A model generated the notes under the pieces. That model ran no database searches and was not told the DNA's origin. It saw nothing but the letters and a program-made list of their open reading frames with translations. Made by a program: the position numbers and the translations under genes. Of a DNA stretch of 25,454 bases, positions 17,489-23,764 are shown piece after piece. This stretch comes from Bacillota bacterium (lineage in GTDB: Bacteria; Bacillota; Clostridia; Lachnospirales; Lachnospiraceae): NCBI GenBank assembly GCA_023424235.1, contig JAFAEB010000416.1, positions 1 to 25,454 on the forward strand, given 5' to 3'. Each line of letters opens with the position of its first letter. Position 1 is the stretch's first letter.

Positions 17489-17525
17489 CGGCCATTCATT
17501 CCTGTAATTTTATTTTATTATTTAT

Positions 17526-18566
17526 TTATTTTAAACTTGAGTATTCGTTAGGATATACTGCTTTTGCCATTTCTTTTAATGCAATAACAATATTATGATT
17601 TGGTAAACTAGATGCTCCATTATCAATATAATAAACATCTTTATTCATTACTGCAGTTACCGTTTCAAAGCCTGTTCTGCTTAGAATTTCACTAATTGGG
17701 TCTTCGATGTAATTTACACTTGTAAGTATCACATCTGGATTAAATAAAATTGCAGCTTCTTCTGTAACAGGAAGCCAATTCTCTTCATTAGCTAATACAT
17801 TAGTAGCTCCGATTAATTCAATCATCTCATTTAAGAATACACCTTTACCAAAACTATAAATATATGGTGCCGCCGCAATTTCAAAAAGTACAGACTTTTT
17901 ATCGGTTATGCTAGCTCCGATCGCTTTAATTTCACTTAAGCTTTCATCCATCTTTGTGATTATTTCCTTACCTTCACTTGTTTTATCTACGCAATCAGAG
18001 ATAAACTGAATGTCAGCTTGTATACTTTCAATCGAGTTACTTGATGGGATTTCAGCAATACATACTCCAGCATTACGAAGTGCAACAAAAACATCTTCAC
18101 CACTGTAATTACTCATTGAAGTGATAAATACAATATCAGGTTGTAGCGCTAAGATTTGTTCCATATCAGGTGCCATAATATCAAACTGAGGTATCTTAGA
18201 ATCAACTTGAGCATATAGTGGAGTTTGACTATCTACTGCAACAATTAAGTCCCCTAAACCAAGTTCAACAAGAATTTGTGATGTGGATGGTGCTAGAGAT
18301 ATAATACGCTCTATTTTCTCTGGAACTACAATATCATTACCAACACGGTCTTTGGTTGGAACGATTCTCTTAGCATCTGATTCATCACTAGTATCTTTTG
18401 AGCTGTCATCTGTAGCCTCCTCATTTACTTCTTCATTACCAGTTGAGTTTGGCACGTTACTATTTGTATTATCCTTAGTAGCGTTTTTTTGACCACAGGC
18501 TATTAAAGACATAGCCATAACGATTCCAAGTAAAATAATTAGAACCTTACTTTTAATTTGTTTCAT
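17526..18566 (-). CDS. btuF: Vitamin B12 ABC transporter, substrate-binding lipoprotein
   Basis: 346 residues. A lipoprotein signal (MKQIKSKVLIILLGIVMAMS) ends in lipobox LIAC with Cys24, so the mature protein is membrane-tethered outside the cell. A Ser/Thr/Asp/Glu-rich linker (about 25-65) precedes a two-lobed helical-backbone binding domain (PeriBP_2/BtuF type). That domain starts at DRVGNDIVVPEKIERIISLAPS and includes LGLGDLIVAVDS and MEQILALQPDIVFIT. AAAGGAG is 7 bases before the ATG. It is the first gene after the cobalamin riboswitch, which is the main reason for calling cobalamin rather than siderophore as the substrate. Confidence 0.9.
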   Translation of the reverse strand: MKQIKSKVLIILLGIVMAMSLIACGQKNATKDNTNSNVPNSTGNEEVNEEATDDSSKDTSDESDAKRIVPTKDRVGNDIVVPEKIERIISLAPSTSQILVELGLGDLIVAVDSQTPLYAQVDSKIPQFDIMAPDMEQILALQPDIVFITSMSNYSGEDVFVALRNAGVCIAEIPSSNSIESIQADIQFISDCVDKTSEGKEIITKMDESLSEIKAIGASITDKKSVLFEIAAAPYIYSFGKGVFLNEMIELIGATNVLANEENWLPVTEEAAILFNPDVILTSVNYIEDPISEILSRTGFETVTAVMNKDVYYIDNGASSLPNHNIVIALKEMAKAVYPNEYSSLK

Positions 18567-18614
18567 AATTTTGCTCCTTTTCTATGTATGACTTTTATTT
18601 GTTAAAACAAAAAA

Positions 18615-18666
18615 GCTACATTTATAATCATTAACATAAACTGTTAAGTGATTAAAAAAATGTAGC
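18615..18666 (-). terminator. Second (promoter-distal) terminator before btuF
   Basis: A long hairpin: outer arms GCTACATTT (18615-18623) and AAATGTAGC (18658-18666), and an inner stem TAATCA-TTAAC with GTTAAGTGATTA (one bulge) around a 7-base loop. On the minus strand it runs straight into UUUUUUGUUUU. It is a textbook intrinsic terminator 48 bases before the btuF start and is probably the expression platform of the riboswitch. Confidence 0.85.
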
Positions 18667-18738
18667 ACAAAACATTCCCTGCGAAGCAAGACAGAGTTAG
18701 ATAGTGGTATCTTCCCAAGGTCCGGAGAAGTTTTGTAC
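18665..18738 (-). terminator. First terminator-like hairpin after the riboswitch
   Basis: RNA arms GUACAAAAC (18730-18738) and GUUUUGUGC (18665-18673) form 9 bp including one G-U. They enclose two smaller hairpins (one with CUUCUCC/UGGGAAG) and are followed by UACAUUUUUUU. The 5' arm directly abuts the riboswitch P1 strand. It overlaps by two bases with the next hairpin. Confidence 0.65.
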
Positions 18739-18739
18739 C

Positions 18740-18931
18740 AAAGAATGGCAGATATTCTGACTTAAGATGGATACAATAAAGTATTACACACTTCAACCTT
18801 CCCAGTTTCCCAGTGGCTAACTATATTCATTAGAATACAATTTATGAAATGTCACATCTATTACAGCAGCGGCTCTGTTTAGGATTTACACCTAATTCCC
18901 TTTTAATAACCGTTAAGGTTAACCATGCTTT
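18740..18931 (-). promoter_or_regulatory. Cobalamin (adenosylcobalamin) riboswitch aptamer
   Basis: Read on the minus strand, the conserved cobalamin riboswitch core is present: AGGGAAUUAGGUGUAAAUCC, then AGCCGCUGCUGUAAUAG, then GCCACUGGGAAACUGGGAAGG, and the B12 box AGUCAGAAUAUCUGCC (18747-18762). A P1 helix can close the structure between 18923-18931 (AAAGCAUGG) and 18740-18748 (CCAUUCUUU), 8 of 9 positions paired. It lies between a strong promoter and terminators, upstream of btuF. Expected action is termination of btuFCD transcription when cobalamin is bound. Confidence 0.95.
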
Positions 18932-18955
18932 AAATATTCGTTTTAATCTGAGGTA

Positions 18956-18984
18956 ACTATAACATTTTAAATAAGCTAAGTCAA
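18956..18984 (-). promoter_or_regulatory. Sigma-A promoter of the riboswitch-btu operon
   Basis: Minus-strand TTGACT (18979-18984), a 17-base spacer, and TATAGT (18956-18961). The spacer ends in TGT, giving an extended -10. Transcription would start near 18948, about 17 bases before the riboswitch P1. Confidence 0.88.
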
Positions 18985-19020
18985 GTTATAATATGGTAGT
19001 CTTTTATCAATAGGATAATA

Positions 19021-19055
19021 GAAAGCTACTTTGCACAAATTCAAAAGATGCTTTC
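19021..19055 (-). terminator. Weak hairpin downstream of the RHH gene
   Basis: GAAAGC/GCTTTC outer arms and CTTTTG/CAAAG inner pairs, followed on the minus strand by UAUUAUCC. The U-run is poor, so this is a tentative 3' end for the RHH gene. Confidence 0.35.
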
Positions 19056-19143
19056 TTCGATTTTATAATAAAACTTTTGACACCTGAATCAAGTATATAA
19101 ATTGTAACTTTCGAAAAGCAAATGTATTAGCTCTTTCATAGTA

Positions 19144-19539
19144 TTAAAGTGAATAAAATTCTTTTATTTTATTATCACATTTACAAACTCCATAAACTTT
19201 AAGTGACTCCACTGTCTCTTGTAAAAGTTCAATGTTAACATCCTTAGGTATATGAAGCATTCCAATTACGACTAATCTTATTAGTTTATTATTTGATTTC
19301 ATTTTTTCTAGTGTTCCTTTTGTTAAGCCTACAATACCTACGTTTAATTCCGAGCTTTTATTCTTTTGTGTCAGTAAGGTTTTTGTATCACTAGCATGTG
19401 TAGCTAATTGATTTCTAACTGCAGTCTTAATAAAATCAGTACGATTGGAATAAAACCCTTCACCTACCAATAAATCAATATAACCTAAATCAATTACATT
19501 AAGATTTACAGTTAACTTTTCTGTTGTTCCATTCTCCAT
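19144..19539 (-). CDS. Ribbon-helix-helix (CopG/NikR-type) transcriptional regulator
   Basis: 131 residues from the chosen start. The N-terminal segment EKLTVNLNVIDLGYIDLLVG, then EGFYSNRTDFIKTAVRNQL, has the strand-helix-helix pattern of RHH regulators: alternating residues in the strand for DNA contact, then the SNRTDFI start of helix 2. The remaining 90 or so residues are a second domain ending LLQETVESLKVYGVCKCDNKIKEFYSL, of unknown ligand. An ATG six codons upstream lacks a ribosome binding site, whereas AAGGAG lies 8 bases before the ATG at 19539. Two identical inverted repeats sit in its promoter region, so it probably represses itself. CKC in the C-terminal domain could bind metal, but that is speculation. 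It lies between the btu operon and dlgD and is expressed from its own promoter. Confidence 0.75.
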   Translation of the reverse strand: MENGTTEKLTVNLNVIDLGYIDLLVGEGFYSNRTDFIKTAVRNQLATHASDTKTLLTQKNKSSELNVGIVGLTKGTLEKMKSNNKLIRLVVIGMLHIPKDVNIELLQETVESLKVYGVCKCDNKIKEFYSL

Positions 19540-19559
19540 CCTTATTTCTCCTTCCATAC

Positions 19560-19577
19560 ACCATCCATATAGATGGT
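19560..19577. promoter_or_regulatory. RHH operator copy 2 (ACCATC-N6-GATGGT)
   Basis: Perfect inverted repeat ACCATC/GATGGT with a 6-base spacer (CATATA). It lies just after the expected transcription start of the RHH gene and is 34 bases centre to centre from the other copy. The half-sites are identical in both copies. Confidence 0.65.
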
Positions 19578-19588
19578 TAGTACCTCAT

Positions 19589-19617
19589 ATTATACCATCC
19601 ACACAGATGGTGGTCAA
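19589..19617 (-). promoter_or_regulatory. Sigma-A promoter of the RHH regulator gene
   Basis: Minus-strand TTGACC (19612-19617), 17-base spacer, consensus TATAAT (19589-19594), with TGG just before the -10 (extended -10). Predicted start near 19582. One operator lies in the spacer and one just downstream. Confidence 0.88.
19594..19611. promoter_or_regulatory. RHH operator copy 1 (ACCATC-N6-GATGGT)
   Basis: Same half-sites with spacer CACACA. It fills the space between the -35 and -10 of the RHH promoter, overlapping the last T-A pair of the -10, so a bound protein would exclude RNA polymerase. Confidence 0.65.
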
Positions 19618-19642
19618 TATTAATCGTTAATATTTACATAAA

Positions 19643-19690
19643 AAGGGCTACCACACTAATGATTTATAAATCACTGTTGTGTTGCCCCTT
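19643..19690 (-). terminator. Terminator of dlgD
   Basis: On the minus strand, AAGGGGCAACAC pairs with GUGUGGUAGCCCUU, and GUGAUUU pairs with AAAUCAU further in, followed by UUUUUAUG. It lies about 65 bases after the dlgD stop and insulates it from the RHH promoter. Confidence 0.8.
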
Positions 19691-19755
19691 AATCTTTAGT
19701 TAAACACATAACTAATTTCCAAACTAAATATCCTTACATTCTAATCAAGCAATTA

Positions 19756-20781
19756 TTAGGCTTCTAACTCTTCTAATATCTTTATAATATCATTCCAAAT
19801 AGATTCATTTACTGGAATTCCTTCTTTTTTGTTTTCTTCTCTTCGATTTAGGGAAGATTCACCAGGATAATAAACGGTTTGTCCTTCTGTTACAGGAATA
19901 CTTGTCTTTATATCATTTAAGACTTCATTTATCATCTCTTCTCTAGCATCTTCGTCACTATTAATAAAGTTTGGATTAATCGCAATGAAGGTCTGAGTTA
20001 AGCCCGATTCTAAGCTATCTCTTTTACCAATCCTAGTTACTGTATTGCCCATTGCAAGTACATTTCCAATTAAATCAAGGGCTATGGACATACCTGAGCC
20101 TTTCCAATATCCAATTGGTAGAACTCTTGTAGTCTCCTCTATTGCACCTGGATCACGGGTAAGGTTTCCATCTTTATCAAATCCCCCTGGAAATGGAAGT
20201 TGTTTTCCTTCTAATCTAGTTGTCTCTAGTTTGCCATAAGAAAATTGTGCCATAGCTAGATCCACTACTACATGCTCCTTATTTTTTCTAGGTACAGATA
20301 GGACAAATGGATTATTACCAATTTTACTATCTATTCCTCCCCATGCTGGCATATTCGGACAGGTATTCGTAAAACAGATACCTACACATCCAGCATCTGC
20401 TGCTTGCCATCCATAGGTTCCACCTCTTAGCCAATGATTCGTATTAAATAATGCTACCACTCCAACTCCGTGAGTATTGGCTAATTCAATCGCTCTATCC
20501 ATACATAATTTAGCATTTAAGTTTCCCATTCCACTTCTTCCATCGAAACGCTCAATAGCACCCATTCCTGCTACCTTTACAGCCTGGCTTTTGACATCAA
20601 TAAACCCTTTATCAATGTATTCAAGGATACGCTTAAATCTCATATATCCATGGGAATATACTCCATCTAAAGTAGTATCTGCAAACATCTTAGCACTATC
20701 ATATGCTCTTTCTTCATCATAACCTTTTAAAACTAGAATACGTCTAAACACATTTAGCATTTCATCATATTGAACTCTCAT
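19756..20781 (-). CDS. dlgD: 2,3-diketo-L-gulonate reductase-like (YiaK/DlgD) dehydrogenase
   Basis: 341 residues of the Ldh2/MDH2 family, NAD(P)H-dependent oxidoreductases with a non-Rossmann fold. Within the family it matches my recollection of E. coli YiaK closely over its length: TTxxGVYSHG near residues 36-45 (H44), GNLxAKxxMDRAIELA, NxNHWxRGGxYGWQAA at 113-128 (H116), GGFDxxGNLTxxPGxIE, and LPxGYWKGSGMSI at 221-233. YiaK reduces 2,3-diketo-L-gulonate to 3-keto-L-gulonate in L-ascorbate/gulonate use. No other gene of that pathway is in the window, so the physiological substrate is uncertain; malate, lactate or another 2-keto sugar acid remain possible. GAGGT precedes the ATG by 5 bases. 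It is a single-gene unit with its own promoter and terminator. Confidence 0.85.
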   Translation of the reverse strand: MRVQYDEMLNVFRRILVLKGYDEERAYDSAKMFADTTLDGVYSHGYMRFKRILEYIDKGFIDVKSQAVKVAGMGAIERFDGRSGMGNLNAKLCMDRAIELANTHGVGVVALFNTNHWLRGGTYGWQAADAGCVGICFTNTCPNMPAWGGIDSKIGNNPFVLSVPRKNKEHVVVDLAMAQFSYGKLETTRLEGKQLPFPGGFDKDGNLTRDPGAIEETTRVLPIGYWKGSGMSIALDLIGNVLAMGNTVTRIGKRDSLESGLTQTFIAINPNFINSDEDAREEMINEVLNDIKTSIPVTEGQTVYYPGESSLNRREENKKEGIPVNESIWNDIIKILEELEA

Positions 20782-20885
20782 ATTTTACCTCACTTATCCA
20801 AAACATTAAACATCTTAAATATGCTATTAAATTTACTGTATCTATACTTTGCATATCTATATTATAATAAAACTAATATAACAAT

Positions 20886-20914
20886 ATCATATATCAGTAT
20901 TAACAGATTATCAA
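20886..20914 (-). promoter_or_regulatory. Promoter of dlgD
   Basis: Minus-strand TTGATA (20909-20914), 17-base spacer, TATGAT (20886-20891). This predicts an AT-rich leader of about 95 bases before the ATG. No operator was recognised in it. Confidence 0.7.
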
Positions 20915-20943
20915 TTCATTTAGACCAAAAGTTTCTAATAAAA

Positions 20944-20995
20944 AGCTCTATCATACAATTTAAATGGTTTAAACCAAAAAAGTTATGATAGAGCT
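20944..20995 (-). terminator. Terminator of the flavodoxin gene
   Basis: Perfect 12-bp stem AGCTCTATCATA (20944-20955) / TATGATAGAGCT (20984-20995). The loop contains the palindrome GGTTTAAACC. It is followed on the minus strand by UUUUAUUAG. Confidence 0.85.
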
Positions 20996-21021
20996 GTCAT
21001 TCTTTATTATTCAATTTATTA

Positions 21022-21453
21022 TTACATACTAGCAAGTATCTTACCCGCTTGTATTAATCTATCTTTTGCTTCCTCATCAGGAGCATCATTTGCAATAATT
21101 CCTTCATCACTAATAATTATCGCACCGCAATCACGCATTCGCTGTGTCCATATACGCATCCATTCACCATCACCCCAACCATAGGAGCCAAATAACAGAA
21201 TGTGTTTACCACTAATTTTACTCTCTAATTCAGCAACAAATGGTTCCATATAATCCTCTTCTAACTCTTCTGCACCCATGGATGGACATCCTAGTGCAAA
21301 TACCTTAGACTCATCTAAATCATTCGATGATAGTGTTGATACTTCTTTAACTAGAGCATTTCCTCCACCAGCAATTACTCCTTCTGCAATCATATTTGCC
21401 ATAGTTTCTGTATTACCAGTTCCACTCCAATATACAATGTATACACTATTCAT
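21022..21453 (-). CDS. Flavodoxin (short-chain)
   Basis: 143-residue FMN electron carrier. The phosphate-binding loop is WSGTGNTETMA (SGTGNT at 10-15). A second flavin loop is seen in LGCPSMGAEELEE (about 54-66), and FGSYGWGDGEW (about 88-98) places the aromatic residues around the isoalloxazine ring. It is a low-potential donor that typically replaces ferredoxin when iron is short. An AGGAGG site lies 7 bases before the ATG. The 74-base gap to the DUF2325 gene contains a 20-bp palindrome of DtxR-operator type, and a siderophore-type importer operon lies upstream, so iron-responsive expression is inferred. It could also be read through from the DUF2325 promoter. Confidence 0.93.
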   Translation of the reverse strand: MNSVYIVYWSGTGNTETMANMIAEGVIAGGGNALVKEVSTLSSNDLDESKVFALGCPSMGAEELEEDYMEPFVAELESKISGKHILLFGSYGWGDGEWMRIWTQRMRDCGAIIISDEGIIANDAPDEEAKDRLIQAGKILASM

Positions 21454-21491
21454 TTTTTATCCTCCTGATATATGATTTATTTATCTATGTA

Positions 21492-21511
21492 TAGTTAGCA
21501 TATGCTAACTA
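21492..21511. promoter_or_regulatory. Putative DtxR/IdeR-type operator upstream of flavodoxin
   Basis: Perfect 20-bp palindrome TAGTTAGCATATGCTAACTA. The TTAG-C/G-CTAA arrangement resembles DtxR/IdeR-family boxes. It directly abuts a TATACA that could be a -10 for the flavodoxin gene, although no good -35 is seen. An imperfect copy lies upstream of the DUF2325 gene. Confidence 0.6.
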
Positions 21512-21527
21512 ATGTATAAAATAAAAT

Positions 21528-21806
21528 TTAAGCGTATTTTTCTAAAATTCCTTTTAATGCACTTGAACTACTGTTATGAGAACGTTCTACTGTAATGTTT
21601 TTCTTTTCAGATTCAGCAACAGCACAATATACCATTTTGTGAGAAGCAGTAGCGGTAAATAATATCATTAAATCTGGACATCCGATTTGCTCTTTTAAAT
21701 TTGCTGCCATTTTTGTAAATACTTTAACCTTACATTTATATTTTTTGCATAGTTCTTTATATTGATTTTCCATTCTTTCATGTCCGCCAATAATTACAAC
21801 GCTCAT
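21528..21806 (-). CDS. DUF2325 domain protein
   Basis: 92 residues, essentially one DUF2325 domain. It begins SVVIIGGHERMENQYKELCKK and has LKEQIGCPDLMILFTATASH (about residues 36-55) and VERSHNSSSSALKGILEKY at the C-terminus, the usual pattern of this family. The biochemical function is unknown. The alternating hydrophobic strands and GG loop suggest a small alpha/beta nucleotide- or redox-type fold. AAGGTG lies about 7 bases before the ATG. The gene has a good promoter with a DtxR-like palindrome over the expected start site, and the flavodoxin gene follows, so a role in iron limitation or low-potential redox metabolism is inferred from context only. Confidence 0.8.
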   Translation of the reverse strand: MSVVIIGGHERMENQYKELCKKYKCKVKVFTKMAANLKEQIGCPDLMILFTATASHKMVYCAVAESEKKNITVERSHNSSSSALKGILEKYA

Positions 21807-21847
21807 TCTATCACCTTACTCCCTTAAAAAATTAATTAACTAGTTTC

Positions 21848-21865
21848 AGTTAGCATTTGCTAACT
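21848..21865. promoter_or_regulatory. Putative DtxR/IdeR-type operator upstream of the DUF2325 gene
   Basis: AGTTAGCATTTGCTAACT, an 18-bp inverted repeat perfect except for the central AT/TT step. It shares AGTTAGCAT-TGCTAACT with the palindrome at 21492-21511. It begins 7 bases after the -10 and so covers the expected start site, a position suited to repression. Confidence 0.65.
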
Positions 21866-21872
21866 TTTCTAT

Positions 21873-21901
21873 ATCATACTATAAATGTAAAAAAGAATCA
21901 A
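21873..21901 (-). promoter_or_regulatory. Promoter of the DUF2325 gene
   Basis: Minus-strand TTGATT (21896-21901), 17-base spacer, TATGAT (21873-21878). The -35 element lies inside the 3' arm of the importer operon terminator, so terminator and promoter share bases. Confidence 0.75.
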
Positions 21902-21940
21902 CTAGTAATTTGATAATTTTTATCAAATTACTAGTTGATT
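21896..21940 (-). terminator. Terminator of the siderophore-type importer operon
   Basis: 20-bp perfect stem (arms 21896-21915 and 21921-21940, 5-base loop). On the minus strand it is followed by CUUUUUUAC. It lies 28 bases after the ATPase stop. On the plus strand it is also followed by T-rich sequence. Confidence 0.9.
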
Positions 21941-21968
21941 TTCGATTATACTAATTATAATTACATTT

Positions 21969-22757
21969 TTAACTTCTAGCTAGTTCAAATTCAAGGCAAA
22001 TCGGGTATTCACCTGATTCACTGTTTCTTAAATGTGCATCAATTCCATAAATTTCTTTTAAGCTTTCTTTGGTAATTACTGATTTAGGCTTGCCTTCACA
22101 TATAATGTTACCACTTTTCATTCCTATAATATTATCTGCAAAACGACATGCGTTATTTAATTCATGTAAAACAGTAACAATCGTAATATTTCTTTCACGG
22201 TTTAACTTTTGTAATAATAGAAGAATTTCAAGTTGATAGGACATGTCTAAGTAGGTTGTAGGTTCATCTAATAAGATAATTTCTGTTTCTTGAGCTAGTG
22301 TCATAGCAATCCATGCACGTTGTCTTTGTCCACCTGATAGACTCTCAACTGGTCTATCTGCTAACTCCATTAAGCCTGTTTCCTCTAACGCCCAGTCAAT
22401 TACTTTCTTGTCATGACCAGTTAAACCACCTATCGCCTTTTGATGTGGAAATCTACCATATCCAATTAATTCTCTAACTGTAAGTCCCTCAGGACAACTT
22501 GGACTTTGTGGTAAAACCGCCACTTGTTTTGCTATCTTTTTTGGTTTTTGGTCCTTAATATTCTTATCATTAATATAAACATCACCATTCTTAGGTTTTA
22601 CAATTCTAGCAATGGTTTTTAGTAAAGTAGATTTACCACATCCATTTGCCCCTATAATTATGGTGAACTTTCCCCTTGGTATGGATACATTCATATCCTT
22701 TATAATCAAAGCATCATCATAGGCAACAGCCAAATTATTTACACGTATAGCTTCCAT
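21969..22757 (-). CDS. Iron-siderophore-type ABC transporter, ATP-binding protein
   Basis: 262-residue FecE/FhuC-class ATPase. Walker A GANGCGKST at 36-44, Q-loop in VLPQSPSCPEGLTV, GRFPHQ, signature LSGGQRQRAWIAM from residue 140, Walker B IILLDEP at 160-166 with TTYLD after it, and the switch histidine in VLHELNNACRFAD. The LPQSPxxPEGxTVxELIxYGRFPHQ stretch is typical of ferric-siderophore importers in Firmicutes and differs from the BtuD-like ATPase at 15687-16463. The TAATG overlap with the upstream permease and an AAAGGAG site indicate coupling. It is the last gene of its operon, closed by a strong terminator. Confidence 0.92.
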   Translation of the reverse strand: MEAIRVNNLAVAYDDALIIKDMNVSIPRGKFTIIIGANGCGKSTLLKTIARIVKPKNGDVYINDKNIKDQKPKKIAKQVAVLPQSPSCPEGLTVRELIGYGRFPHQKAIGGLTGHDKKVIDWALEETGLMELADRPVESLSGGQRQRAWIAMTLAQETEIILLDEPTTYLDMSYQLEILLLLQKLNRERNITIVTVLHELNNACRFADNIIGMKSGNIICEGKPKSVITKESLKEIYGIDAHLRNSESGEYPICLEFELARS

Positions 22758-23764
22758 TATTTCTCCTTTAACATCAAATATATAAAATATGGCACTCCAA
22801 ATAAAGATACGATAATACCAACCGGTATCTCTATTGGTGAAAAGAGATTTCGGGATACGGAATCCGCAGCTAAAATAATAATAGCACTAACTAATGCTGA
22901 TACGATAATAAACTGCTTATGAAATGGCCCTACTAATTTTTTTGCAATATGAGGTGATATTAAACCTAAAAAGCTAATATTACCTGCAAAAGCAGTTGCA
23001 ATACCAGCTAATAAAACACTGTACAATAAGAGCTTTCTTCTTTCTTTTTCTACATGTATGCCAAGGCCAGTTGCTGTCTCATCATTTAAATTCATAACAT
23101 CTAATCTTTTATAATTGACTAGAACCAATAAAAATACTATAGATACAATTGGAATAATTACCTTCGCATAGATAGCACTTGCACCCCATAAACTTCCCGA
23201 TGTCCAGACTAAAACCCTGTTATAATCACCAACACCACCACGAAATGTGAAAAATGTAATAAATGCATTTAAACCTATGTTTACACCTAGTCCTATTAAG
23301 AGAAGCCTCGTTGGTCTTAACCCATTTCTATATGAAAGTAGATAAATAAAGGTAGCTGCAATTAAAGCTCCGATCATAGCCATAATGGGAAGAACAAATA
23401 TGGACCATCTACCAAGTTCACTATAATAATCCTTAGTTTGATAGCTAATAAATAGAATCGCCGCCACTGCTGCCCCTGCATTAATGCCAATAATACCAGA
23501 ATCAGCTAAATCATTTTTAGTAATGGTTTGTAAAATGCAACCTGCTGTTGATAAGGCTATACCAACAAATATGCCAACTAAAATTCTTGGTATACGAATC
23601 GTAAATACTGCTGTGTTTTGTAACTTAGTACCTTGAAGCATTAAGGTTTTAATTACATCACGGACGGATATTTGGTAGCTCCCCCAGCAAAGAGCTAATA
23701 TAATAACAGTAAGTAAAAGGAGTGAAAGTAGGGTTAAGCTAATAATAAAGGATTTTTTCTTCAT
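22757..23764 (-). CDS. Iron-siderophore-type ABC transporter, FecCD permease (second)
   Basis: 335 residues, a FecCD-family permease with about nine to ten membrane helices. Characteristic segments are TIRIPRILVGIFVGIALSTA (about residues 55-74), GIIGINAGAAVAA, SLWGASAIYAKV, SFLGLISPHIAKKLVGPFHK (coupling region) and IPVGIIVSLFGVPYFIYLM at the C-terminus. It pairs with the neighbouring 330-residue permease as a heterodimer, as in FhuB halves or FeuBC. Its ATG directly follows the stop of that gene, with AGGAG upstream. Confidence 0.92.
   Translation of the reverse strand: MKKKSFIISLTLLSLLLLTVIILALCWGSYQISVRDVIKTLMLQGTKLQNTAVFTIRIPRILVGIFVGIALSTAGCILQTITKNDLADSGIIGINAGAAVAAILFISYQTKDYYSELGRWSIFVLPIMAMIGALIAATFIYLLSYRNGLRPTRLLLIGLGVNIGLNAFITFFTFRGGVGDYNRVLVWTSGSLWGASAIYAKVIIPIVSIVFLLVLVNYKRLDVMNLNDETATGLGIHVEKERRKLLLYSVLLAGIATAFAGNISFLGLISPHIAKKLVGPFHKQFIIVSALVSAIIILAADSVSRNLFSPIEIPVGIIVSLFGVPYFIYLMLKEK

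Noticed and set aside
18665..18984. T-box or other tRNA-binding leader instead of a cobalamin riboswitch
   Set aside because: No T-box sequence or specifier loop is present, whereas the B12 box and GCCACUG element are.
20770..20988. Plus-strand 72-codon frame in the dlgD-flavodoxin gap
   Set aside because: AT-rich, runs through the flavodoxin terminator and the dlgD promoter, and has no ribosome binding site.
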